From Bacteroidota bacterium (lineage in GTDB: Bacteria; Bacteroidota; Bacteroidia; Bacteroidales; UBA1556), in assembly GCA_003648395.1 (NCBI GenBank), contig QMPB01000007.1:1-24495 (forward strand): DNA of 24,495 nt, read 5' to 3'. The notes beneath the pieces are model-generated. The model had not been told where the DNA came from, did no database searches, and was given only the letters and a program-made list of their open reading frames with translations. The stretch's first letter is position 1; each line of letters opens with the position of its first letter. Both the position numbers and the translations under genes were made by a program. This document shows positions 15,798 through 23,090 of the stretch, in pieces.

Positions 15798-15899
15798 TTG
15801 ACTAAACTAATTGGAACGTCTGGAGTAAGAGGTAGCAATAAAATAGGACTTCTGTTACAATTGATGTTGCTGATAAATTTAAAGAATTAATATATAGCT
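15798..15899 (+). pseudogene. Possible short degenerate coding remnant
   Basis: From a TTG at 15798 one frame reads TKLIGTSGVRGSNK. From 15842 the neighbouring frame reads NRTSVTIDVADKFKELIYS and stops at 15899. The first piece recalls the N-terminal GTSGxRG motif of phosphohexomutases. Neither piece is long enough to be a gene. Together they might be a decayed remnant with a frameshift, or chance. This spacer (15641-15901) otherwise holds only the WG-gene promoter and a palindrome. Confidence 0.2.
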
Positions 15900-15901
15900 A
15901 A

Positions 15902-16777
15902 TTATATAAATATAATACTCATAGCTAATAAAAATAGTAGGTAAATAATAATGAGTACTCCATAGGAAAAAAAGAAGATAAGTAATTTATAGAGAGTTCT
16001 TTTTATGGATAAGTTATAAAAATTCCGTGTCCATAGAAATGTTAATACTATTATAAATAATAATTCTATTATGATCACCCATGCACTATCTACAAAAAAA
16101 CCTAAAATGATAAATAGTGTGCCATAAAGTAGAATAGAAGTTTGTAATGAGATTACAAAGGTAAGATGCTCAACATAATAACTATTTTTATAAAATAGTA
16201 GAAAAAATATAAATGCAATAAAGGGTAATAATATCAACATGCCTGTAGATGCATATTTTTTAAAATTATTCTTGAATTTTAGCATCCCTGCTTCAGTACT
16301 AAATAATTCTATTTTATTGTTTAAATATTGTTCTATTGAATTTAGTTCTAATGTGCTATCTCCTTCTTCTTCAAGTATTATACTGTTGATAAGAGTATCC
16401 TCATGAAGTGTCGCAATTACCTCATTTTGTGTGTTATTACTATCTAATACTTCTACTGCTTCTACATTAGATACGTCTAAAAATAGAAAGAAGAAGTAAA
16501 TAAGGTTTATAAATAAAAACAGTCTTACGGGAGGTATATATTTAGTTCTTTTGCCTGAGAGAAATTCCTTAGCAAGAAAAGCAGGTTTAAATAATGATAG
16601 TTTGAGGGATATAAATATCTTAGAATTAAGATTGAAATTTGCAGAGAAAAATTCAGAAATAAAATCCTTAAATCGAAGTTTTATTTCAATATTTTTTTGA
16701 CCACAATTAGGGCAAAATTTGGATTCTTGGTCAAATTGAGCTTCACAATTAGTACAGTTTGTAGTATTATCACCCAT
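15902..16777 (-). CDS. DUF3667 integral membrane protein with N-terminal zinc ribbon
   Basis: A 291-residue protein. The N-terminus holds a zinc ribbon with two CxxC pairs (Cys8, Cys11, Cys22, Cys25, the last pair in FCPNCGQKN). It is followed by the DUF3667 signature: KDFISEFFSANFNLNSK, then a GKRTKYIPPVRLFLF segment entering the first membrane helix (about 84-103). About four more helices follow (near 175-195, 203-225, 228-248 and 263-290). An acidic Ser/Thr/Glu-rich stretch lies between the first two helices. The function of the family is not established. It is third in a leftward unit behind udk and mnmE, 31 bases after mnmE, with no obvious link to tRNA modification. No terminator is visible after it. 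Confidence 0.85.
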   Translation of the reverse strand: MGDNTTNCTNCEAQFDQESKFCPNCGQKNIEIKLRFKDFISEFFSANFNLNSKIFISLKLSLFKPAFLAKEFLSGKRTKYIPPVRLFLFINLIYFFFLFLDVSNVEAVEVLDSNNTQNEVIATLHEDTLINSIILEEEGDSTLELNSIEQYLNNKIELFSTEAGMLKFKNNFKKYASTGMLILLPFIAFIFFLLFYKNSYYVEHLTFVISLQTSILLYGTLFIILGFFVDSAWVIIIELLFIIVLTFLWTRNFYNLSIKRTLYKLLIFFFSYGVLIIIYLLFLLAMSIIFI

Positions 16778-16808
16778 AGTAATATCCTATAATTTTAAAA
16801 AAAAAGTG

Positions 16809-18185
16809 CTATTTACCTATGCAGAACTTTCCAAAAATATTGCCAAGTAATTCGTCATTAGATATTTGCCCGGTTATGCTTCCAAGGTGATAAAGGCAAG
16901 TTCTAACGTCAATAGCTATTAAATCAGTTGGAATTCCCATCTCAAATGCATTATTAATAGCATCAAGCGAATCTTTACTATTTTGAAGTGCTTCAAGGTG
17001 TCTGGCATTTGTTATTATACTTTGATCTTCTATGTTAAATTGCTCTACATAAGCATTCAAAGCATTTTCTAATTGCTCAATATTTTTCTCTTTTGCAGAA
17101 ATAAATACGGTATTGTATTTCGAATTAATAAGTTTAGAATATGATTTATCAATTTTATTTATTACAATAATTAGTTCCTGATCTATATCAATATCTAGTT
17201 TTGCAGTTTTTATTTGAGATTCTATATCAGTGTCTGTTTTTATTTCCGAAGCATCGAGCAATAAAAGAACAATATTTGCTAGAGCTATTTTTGCGTAAGT
17301 TTTTTCAATACCTAATTTCTCAATAACATCTTCTGAATCTCTGATTCCGGCTGTATCAATAAAGCGAAAAAGCACTCCATTTATATTTATTACATCCTCA
17401 ATCACATCACGAGTAGTACCTTCTATTTCCGATATTATGGCTTTGTCTTCTTGTAAAAGGGTGTTTAGAAGTGTTGATTTTCCTGCATTAGGTTTTCCAA
17501 TTATTGCCACAGGAATTCCCTCTTTTAATACATTTCCTATTTTAAAAGACTTTATTAATGAGCTAACTTCAGTATTTATTTTATGCACTAACTCTTTGAA
17601 TTTATTTCTATCAGCAAATTCAACTTCTTCTTCCGCAAAGTCTAATTCTAATTCAATAAGCGAAGCAAAATCCATTAATTGCTGACGCAAATCCATCAAT
17701 TTATTACTAAATTGACCTTTTAATTGTCGCATAGCAGTATTATGGGCCGATTTTGATGCCGAAGCAATAATATCTCCAACAGCTTCGGCTTGGGCAAGGT
17801 CTAATTTCCCATTTAAGAATGCTCGCATGGAAAACTCTCCAGGTTCAGCCATTCTTGCGCCTTTGCTTATTATTAATTCCAAAGTTTTATTGAGAATATA
17901 TGGCGATGCATGTAGGCTTATCTCTATGCTTGGCTCACCAGTATATGATTTTTTCCCTGAGAATATAGAGATAAGAACCTCGTCAAGTACTTCATTATCA
18001 AGAATAATATCACCAAAATGAATAGTGTGACTTTCAGCTTCTGATAATTTTAAACCTTTTTTCTTTGCTTCAAAAAATGAATCCGCTATACGAATAGACT
18101 CCGGGCCTGAAATTCTTATAATATTTATTGCTCCACCATTTCCCGTGGCTGGTGCACATATTGTATCTATATTATTCTCACTCAT
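16809..18185 (-). CDS. mnmE: tRNA modification GTPase MnmE
   Basis: A 458-residue protein of normal family length. With MnmG it installs the carboxymethylaminomethyl group on U34 of tRNAs reading two-fold codon boxes. The N-terminal folate-binding domain begins with DTICAPATGNGGAINIIRISG. A helical domain surrounds the G domain, whose G1 is GKPNAGKS (residues 230-237). G2 is in EGTTRDVIED, G3 is DTAGI, and G4 is NKID. The C-terminus ends FCIGK, with the conserved Cys455 of the C(I/L/V)GK motif needed for activity. MnmG is not in the window. The gene lies 32 bases downstream of udk and probably shares its promoter. Confidence 0.98.
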   Translation of the reverse strand: MSENNIDTICAPATGNGGAINIIRISGPESIRIADSFFEAKKKGLKLSEAESHTIHFGDIILDNEVLDEVLISIFSGKKSYTGEPSIEISLHASPYILNKTLELIISKGARMAEPGEFSMRAFLNGKLDLAQAEAVGDIIASASKSAHNTAMRQLKGQFSNKLMDLRQQLMDFASLIELELDFAEEEVEFADRNKFKELVHKINTEVSSLIKSFKIGNVLKEGIPVAIIGKPNAGKSTLLNTLLQEDKAIISEIEGTTRDVIEDVININGVLFRFIDTAGIRDSEDVIEKLGIEKTYAKIALANIVLLLLDASEIKTDTDIESQIKTAKLDIDIDQELIIVINKIDKSYSKLINSKYNTVFISAKEKNIEQLENALNAYVEQFNIEDQSIITNARHLEALQNSKDSLDAINNAFEMGIPTDLIAIDVRTCLYHLGSITGQISNDELLGNIFGKFCIGK

Positions 18186-18217
18186 ATTATTTTATAATGA
18201 ATCTTTTTAGCAATTAT

Positions 18218-18823
18218 TTAAATACTTGCTTTTATTTTATGCGACAGTATATCTATTCCAATTAAGTTTCGTCCTCCTTGCGGAATAATAATGTTTGCAT
18301 ATCTTTTGGTTGGCTCAATAAATTGTAGGTGCATTTTCTTTACAAAATTATCGTAATGGTTAAGAGCTTGATCTAGAGACCTACCTCGTTCCTGCATATC
18401 GCGTTTTATTATTCTCATAAGCCTATCATCACCATCTGCATCTACATAAACAATAATATCTAGTCTTTTTCTAAGTTCAGCATTTGTAAGTACTAATATT
18501 CCTTCAACAATAATTACTTTCTTTGGTTTTATAACAGTAGTTTCATTTGCTCTTCCACAAGTTATATAAGAATAGATAGGAATGTCAATTGCATTGCCTT
18601 CTTTTATACTATCTAAATCATTTATTAGTAAGCTCCACTCTATACTATTTGGATGGTCAAAATTAATTTCTTTTTTCTCTTCTTTTGATAAATGCTTATT
18701 ATCAAAATAGTATGAATCTTGAGAAATAACAGCTACTGAATCCTTTGGTAACCTTTTAATTATCTCATTTACAACGGTTGTTTTTCCAGAACCTGAGCCA
18801 CCTGCTATACCTATTACTAACAT
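18218..18823 (-). CDS. udk: Uridine kinase
   Basis: A 201-residue cytoplasmic kinase that phosphorylates uridine and cytidine with ATP or GTP in pyrimidine salvage. The P-loop is GGSGSGKTT at residues 8-16. Other family marks are SQDSYYFD, the nucleoside-binding NFDHPNSIEW, PIYSYITCGR, VIIVEGILV, and the lid segment RIIKRDMQERGRSLDQ. Length is typical. It is the first gene of the leftward udk-mnmE-DUF3667 unit, with a -7 element about 30 bases upstream. Pairing a nucleoside kinase with a tRNA-modification gene is probably only shared housekeeping expression. Confidence 0.96.
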   Translation of the reverse strand: MLVIGIAGGSGSGKTTVVNEIIKRLPKDSVAVISQDSYYFDNKHLSKEEKKEINFDHPNSIEWSLLINDLDSIKEGNAIDIPIYSYITCGRANETTVIKPKKVIIVEGILVLTNAELRKRLDIIVYVDADGDDRLMRIIKRDMQERGRSLDQALNHYDNFVKKMHLQFIEPTKRYANIIIPQGGRNLIGIDILSHKIKASI

Positions 18824-18851
18824 TATTGTTTTGTTTTAAAATTTGATACTG

Positions 18852-18859
18852 CAAATATA
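18852..18859 (-). promoter_or_regulatory. Probable -7 element of the udk unit
   Basis: Read leftwards, TATATTTG fits TAnnTTTG and lies 28 bases before the udk start codon. The expected -33 position reads TCC rather than TTG and falls within the purine-rich repeat at 18871-18896. Confidence 0.5.
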
Positions 18860-18870
18860 TTAAATTAATT

Positions 18871-18896
18871 AAGGAAAAGGAATAAGGAAAAAAGGA
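18871..18896. repeat. Two copies of a 13-nt purine-rich repeat, left of hutH
   Basis: AAGGAAAAGGAAT (18871-18883) and AAGGAAAAAAGGA (18884-18896) are imperfect tandem copies followed by TTTT. They resemble the 13-nt array immediately after hutU at 22876-22913. Confidence 0.6.
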
Positions 18897-19045
18897 TTTT
18901 AGAATTTGATATTTAGATTAATGGTATTAGATTTCAGATGTGGCTTCCGAATAAACAAATAAACGAATCCCCAAATCAATAATAACTTGACATTTCTTCC
19001 AACATTTTTTAATAAATTACAATAGCTATTATAAACCCATTTTAC

Positions 19046-19053
19046 TATCTTCG
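19046..19053 (+). promoter_or_regulatory. Weak -7 candidate for hutH
   Basis: TATCTTCG differs from TAnnTTTG at one base and lies 24 bases before the ATG. No -33 TTG is visible. A perfect 10-bp palindrome AATAGCTATT lies just upstream at 19021-19030 and might be an operator half. Confidence 0.35.
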
Positions 19054-19077
19054 CAGGATAATCCAAAATATAACAAT

Positions 19078-20619
19078 ATGGCAACACATTATATTAGCAA
19101 TCAGGAGTTTGACTTCGTAATGATTGCAAAAATACTTAACGAAAATATGATCTTAGCACTTTCAGAGGATGCTAAGGCACGAATTCAGAAATGTAGAACA
19201 TATCTTGATGATAAAATGAAGACTCAAGAAACTCCTATTTATGGTATAAATACGGGTTTTGGTTCTTTATATAATATCTCTATTGGCAATGATGATTTAA
19301 GTGCTCTTCAGGAGAATCTTATGATGTCGCATGCTTGTGGAGTAGGTGATGAAGTTCCACAAATTATAGTAAAAATTATGCTTTTACTTAAAGCACAATC
19401 ATTGTCGTATGGTCACTCTGGTGTGCAGTTAGATACTGTTGAGCGTTTGATTTCTATGTTCAATAATAATGTGCTTCCTGTAGTATATCAAGGTGGTAGC
19501 CTTGGCGCTTCTGGTGATTTGTCTCCATTGGCACATATGAGCCTTCCTCTTATTGGTATGGGAGAAGTAAATTATAAGGGCAATAAAGTTCAAACTGCAG
19601 ATATTATGTCTGAGCTAAATTGGAAACCTATCAAAATGCAATCTAAAGAGGGATTGGCATTATTGAATGGTACTCAATTTATGAGTTCTTATGGAACTTA
19701 TATGATTATGAAAGCCAATAAAATATCAGTTTTAGCAGACCTTATTGGATCGCTTTCACTTGATGCTTTTGATGGTAGAATTGAGCCTTTCCATGATGCT
19801 GTACATCAAGTTCGTCATCACAAAGGTCAAATAGCTACTGCTGCTCGCATCCGTAGTTTATTGAAAGATTCTGAACTTATAGTTCAGCATAAAGAACACG
19901 TTCAGGATCCATATTCGTTCCGTTGTATGCCACAAGTACATGGTGCTTCAAAGGATTCTTTTACTCATATAGAAGGTGTTTTCGAGAATGAGATTAATGC
20001 TGTTACTGATAATCCAACAATTTTTCCTGATGAAGATTTAATTATCTCAGCAGGAAATTTTCACGGACAGCCTTTAGCTTTAGCACTTGATGCTTTGGCT
20101 ATTGCTTTAGCCGAAATAGGAAATATTTCTGAAAGAAGAACTTATCAACTAATAAAAGGTATTCGTAATTTGCCTTCATTCCTTGTGGCTACACCAGGAC
20201 TGAATAGTGGATTTATGATTCCTCAATACTCAGCAGCGTCTTTGGTAAGTTTAAATAAACAATATGCATCTCCTGCTTCAGTAGATTCTATAGAGAGCTC
20301 GCAAGGGCAAGAGGATCATGTTAGTATGGGAGCAAATGCTGCTACCAAAACGTATAAAATCCTTAAGAATGTGGAAAGTATTCTAGCCATTGAGCTTATG
20401 AATGCAGCTCAAGCATTAGAATTTCGCAGACCAAAAAAATCATCACCAGTTATTGAGGAGTTTGTTGCTCAATATCGTAAAGTAGTTGATTTTGTGGAGG
20501 TAGATAAGTTTATGCATCCTGAGATAGAAAAGAGTATAGAGTTTATTCAAAATGTAGAGTTAGATTTACCAGAGGGAAAGTTTGATTTAGATTTTGAGCA
20601 GAATACAAAATTGAATTAA
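19078..20619 (+). CDS. hutH: Histidine ammonia-lyase
   Basis: A 513-residue protein of normal length. It deaminates L-histidine to trans-urocanate, the first step of histidine catabolism. The self-forming MIO cofactor comes from Ala144-Ser145-Gly146 in GGSLGASGDLSPLAH. Tyr55 in YGINTGFGSL corresponds to the catalytic tyrosine. Other active-site blocks are NGTQFM, the QDPYSFRCMPQVHG loop, and TDNPTIF. It is followed by hutU, with 248 bases between them that hold several inverted repeats. HutI, the formimino-transferase and a hut regulator are not in the window. Some related enzymes act on Tyr or Phe; the nearby hutU makes histidine the clear choice. Confidence 0.97.
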   Translation: MATHYISNQEFDFVMIAKILNENMILALSEDAKARIQKCRTYLDDKMKTQETPIYGINTGFGSLYNISIGNDDLSALQENLMMSHACGVGDEVPQIIVKIMLLLKAQSLSYGHSGVQLDTVERLISMFNNNVLPVVYQGGSLGASGDLSPLAHMSLPLIGMGEVNYKGNKVQTADIMSELNWKPIKMQSKEGLALLNGTQFMSSYGTYMIMKANKISVLADLIGSLSLDAFDGRIEPFHDAVHQVRHHKGQIATAARIRSLLKDSELIVQHKEHVQDPYSFRCMPQVHGASKDSFTHIEGVFENEINAVTDNPTIFPDEDLIISAGNFHGQPLALALDALAIALAEIGNISERRTYQLIKGIRNLPSFLVATPGLNSGFMIPQYSAASLVSLNKQYASPASVDSIESSQGQEDHVSMGANAATKTYKILKNVESILAIELMNAAQALEFRRPKKSSPVIEEFVAQYRKVVDFVEVDKFMHPEIEKSIEFIQNVELDLPEGKFDLDFEQNTKLN

Positions 20620-20657
20620 TTAAGAAAGTTAAAGATATTGGTTCTACAGATTTTGAG

Positions 20658-20696
20658 AGAGTTTATTATGTAATTGTTTTGAAATAGTTAAACTCT
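20658..20696 (+). repeat. Inverted repeat after hutH
   Basis: AGAGTTTA (20658-20665) and TAAACTCT (20689-20696) are perfect 8-bp arms with a 23-nt spacer, starting 39 bases after the hutH stop. No T tract follows, so it is not a standard terminator. Confidence 0.4.
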
Positions 20697-20725
20697 ATAT
20701 ATGTCTGTGAACAGTAAACAGTGTG

Positions 20726-20780
20726 TCAGTAAATATTAATTTGAAGGTAATCCGATTGTTACAGATTACTGATTTACTGA
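20726..20780. repeat. Nested inverted repeats in the hutH-hutU spacer
   Basis: The outer arms TCAGTAAAT (20726-20734) and ATTTACTGA (20772-20780) enclose inner arms GTAATC (20747-20752) and GATTAC (20764-20769). CAGTAA-like words also repeat just upstream (ACAGTAAACAGT at 20711-20722). The block looks like a degenerate intergenic repeat element rather than coding sequence. Confidence 0.5.
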
Positions 20781-20840
20781 TAACCGATTACATTTATTTA
20801 AAACTCTTTAATAATTAGAAAATAACAATACCAACTAAAA

Positions 20841-20857
20841 ATTTAGTATTACTAAAT
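20841..20857 (+). promoter_or_regulatory. 17-bp perfect palindrome just upstream of hutU (candidate operator)
   Basis: ATTTAGTATTACTAAAT has 8-bp arms around a single central base. It ends 10 bases before the hutU start codon, where a bound protein or an RNA hairpin could block initiation. Confidence 0.4.
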
Positions 20858-20867
20858 ATATAAAGTT

Positions 20868-22877
20868 ATGACATTAGAACAATTCCAAGAGGACATTCGC
20901 CAAGGTATTCCTGATGTATTGCCTCCAAAAGTAGAGATTGACACAACTGTAAGTCATGCACCAATAAGAAAAGATATACTTAATGCTGATGAAAAAAAAT
21001 TAGCATTACGTAATGCACTTCGTTATTTTGATACTAAGCATCATGCTGAGCTTGCTCCCGAATTTGCTGAGGAATTAGCAAGGTATGGTCGCATATATAT
21101 GTATCGCTTGCGTCCTAAATACGAAATTACTGCTCGTAGTATTAACGATTTTCCTCATAAATCGAAACAAGCAGCTGCTATTATGTTAATGGTTAGCAAT
21201 AATCTTGATTATGCTATTGCTCAGCACCCTCATGAGCTAATCACCTATGGTGGAAATGGTGCTGTATTTCAGAACTGGGCACAATATCGCCTTACAATGC
21301 AGTATTTGTCAGAAATGACTGAAGAGCAGACTCTTGCTATGTATTCTGGTCATCCTATGGGATTATTTCCTTCGCATAAAGATGCTCCACGTGTTGTTGT
21401 TACCAATGGTATGACTATCCCTAATTATTCTAAACCAGATGATTGGGAGAAGTTTAATGCATTGGGTGTTTCACAATATGGGCAGATGACTGCTGGCTCT
21501 TTTATGTATATTGGTCCTCAAGGTATTGTACACGGTACTACTATTACTGTACTTAATGCTGGTCGTATGATTCAAAAAGACGAAAATGACAGCCTTGCAG
21601 GAAAGTTATTTGTTACTTCTGGTTTAGGAGGAATGTCTGGTGCTCAGCCAAAAGCTGCTGTAATTGCTGGAGCTATTGGTATTATTGCCGAGATTAATGA
21701 AACTGCTGCTAAAAAGCGTCATGAACAAGGTTGGGTTGATGAGTTACATTACGACCTTGATATTATGATGAATAGAATTCGTAAGGCTAAGGCTGATAAG
21801 GAAGTTGTTAGCTTGGCTTATGTTGGTAATATTGTTGATTTATGGGAAAAATTTGTTGAGGTAGATATGTATGTAGAACTTGGTTCTGACCAAACTTCGC
21901 TTCATAACCCTTGGGCTGGTGGATATTATCCTGTGGATATGAGTTATGAAGAATCTAATAAGATGATGACTGATAATCCAAAGCAGTTTAAAATGGAGGT
22001 TCAGAAAACTTTAAATCGTCATGTAAATGCAATAAATGCTCTTACTGCCAAGGGAATGTATTTCTTTGATTATGGTAATGCGTTTTTATTAGAGGCTTCC
22101 CGTGCTTATGCTAATATATTGAATGATAAAGGTGGTTTTAGGTATCAATCATACGTACAAGATATAATGGGTCCAATGTGTTTTGATTATGGTTTTGGAC
22201 CATTTCGTTGGGTTTGTACTTCTAGCGATCCTGCTGATTTGGACTTAACAGACAAAATAGCAATGGATGTTCTTGAGGAAATGGCTAAGAATTCGCCAAT
22301 AGAAATTTCGCAGCAAATGCGTGATAATATTGAGTGGATAAAGGGAGCAAAAGCTAATAAATTAGTTGTTGGTTCTCAAGCAAGAATTTTATATGCTGAT
22401 GCTGATGGTAGAATTAAAATTGCTACAGCATTTAATAACGCAATAAAAGAAGGTAAGCTAAAAGCGCCTGTTGTGCTTGGTCGCGATCATCATGATGTTT
22501 CAGGAACAGATTCTCCTTTCCGTGAAACATCAAATATATATGATGGATCTAGTTTCACAGCGGATATGGCTATTCAAAATGTTATTGGTGATAGCTTCCG
22601 AGGTGCTACCTGGGTAAGTATTCACAATGGTGGCGGAGTTGGATGGGGCGAGGTTGTTAATGGTGGTTTTGGAATGTTGCTCGATGGAACTCCTGATGCT
22701 GAACGCAGACTTAAGAATATGCTATTTTGGGATGTGAATAATGGAATCTCTCGTCGCTCATGGGCGCGTAACGAAGGTGCTGTATTTGCCATTAAGCGAG
22801 CAATGGCTGCTAACTCCGATCTTAAAGTTACTCTGCCTAATTTAGCTGACGATAGTCTTATTGATGGATTGATTTAA
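20868..22877 (+). CDS. hutU: Urocanate hydratase (long Bacteroidota form)
   Basis: A 669-residue enzyme. It adds water to urocanate to give imidazolonepropionate, the second step of histidine breakdown, using tightly bound NAD+ as an electrophile. The NAD site is GLGGMSGAQPKAA starting at residue 252. Other conserved blocks are YGGNGAVFQNWAQY, MYSGHPMGLFPS and TNGMTIPNY. The Cys-containing segment GPMCFDYGFGPFRWVC and a late Gly-rich segment (HNGGGVGWGEVVNGGFGMLLDG) are also present. It is longer than the roughly 555-residue enterobacterial/Pseudomonas form, matching the longer family seen in Bacteroidota. Transcription probably begins with hutH or in the 248-base spacer. A purine-rich repeat overlaps its stop codon and a strong bidirectional hairpin follows. 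Confidence 0.97.
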   Translation: MTLEQFQEDIRQGIPDVLPPKVEIDTTVSHAPIRKDILNADEKKLALRNALRYFDTKHHAELAPEFAEELARYGRIYMYRLRPKYEITARSINDFPHKSKQAAAIMLMVSNNLDYAIAQHPHELITYGGNGAVFQNWAQYRLTMQYLSEMTEEQTLAMYSGHPMGLFPSHKDAPRVVVTNGMTIPNYSKPDDWEKFNALGVSQYGQMTAGSFMYIGPQGIVHGTTITVLNAGRMIQKDENDSLAGKLFVTSGLGGMSGAQPKAAVIAGAIGIIAEINETAAKKRHEQGWVDELHYDLDIMMNRIRKAKADKEVVSLAYVGNIVDLWEKFVEVDMYVELGSDQTSLHNPWAGGYYPVDMSYEESNKMMTDNPKQFKMEVQKTLNRHVNAINALTAKGMYFFDYGNAFLLEASRAYANILNDKGGFRYQSYVQDIMGPMCFDYGFGPFRWVCTSSDPADLDLTDKIAMDVLEEMAKNSPIEISQQMRDNIEWIKGAKANKLVVGSQARILYADADGRIKIATAFNNAIKEGKLKAPVVLGRDHHDVSGTDSPFRETSNIYDGSSFTADMAIQNVIGDSFRGATWVSIHNGGGVGWGEVVNGGFGMLLDGTPDAERRLKNMLFWDVNNGISRRSWARNEGAVFAIKRAMAANSDLKVTLPNLADDSLIDGLI

Positions 22878-22913
22878 GGAAAAAGGACAAGGAAAAAGGA
22901 CAAGGAGAGAGGA
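22876..22913. repeat. 13-nt tandem repeat overlapping the hutU stop codon
   Basis: AAGGAAAAAGGAC is repeated exactly at 22876-22888 and 22889-22901. A third, partial copy (AAGGAGAGAGGA) follows at 22902-22913. The first unit begins inside the TAA stop codon. Similar units lie at 18871-18896 on the other side of hutHU. Confidence 0.8.
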
Positions 22914-22941
22914 TTTCAAAAATCAATAATTCAACAACAAA

Positions 22942-22992
22942 AAAAAGCTTTTCAGTTTTTCTCAATATAGAGAATAAACTGAAAAGCTTTTT
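22942..22992. terminator. Bidirectional terminator between hutU and rubrerythrin
   Basis: The perfect 17-bp arms at 22942-22958 and 22976-22992 read AAAAAGCTTTTCAGTTT and its complement. An inner TCTC/GAGA helix extends the stem. The A run on the left and T run on the right give a U tract for transcripts from either side, serving the convergent hutU and rubrerythrin genes. Confidence 0.92.
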
Positions 22993-23032
22993 ATTTTAGT
23001 AAAATAGTCTAATAATCCAACTGCCGACCTTC

Positions 23033-23053
23033 TACTGAATACTGAAGACTGCC
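23033..23053. repeat. 7-nt tandem repeat (TACTGAA type)
   Basis: TACTGAA, TACTGAA and GACTGCC follow one another at 23033-23053, directly before the 18-bp palindrome. The whole block from 23017 to 23086 is bracketed by CCAACT on both sides. Confidence 0.5.
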
Positions 23054-23054
23054 A

Positions 23055-23072
23055 TCCCGATAGCTATCGGGA
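23055..23072. repeat. 18-bp perfect palindrome, REP-like
   Basis: TCCCGATAGCTATCGGGA is a perfect palindrome located 18 bases after the rubrerythrin stop codon. It is more GC-rich than its surroundings and lacks a T tract on either side, so it is not a standard terminator. Confidence 0.7.
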
Positions 23073-23090
23073 GAAGAATGCCAACTAATA

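Noticed and set aside
18899..19087. A 62-codon leftward open frame upstream of hutH
   Set aside because: It overlaps the hutH start and its promoter region, and has no recognisable motif or conserved context. It is best explained as chance in AT-rich DNA.
20697..20800. A CRISPR array or riboswitch in the hutH-hutU spacer
   Set aside because: The repeated words are short and irregular with no repeat-spacer periodicity, and no known riboswitch core was recognised.
23055..23072. The 18-bp palindrome as the rubrerythrin terminator
   Set aside because: It has no T tract in either direction, and a much better bidirectional hairpin lies at 22942-22992.
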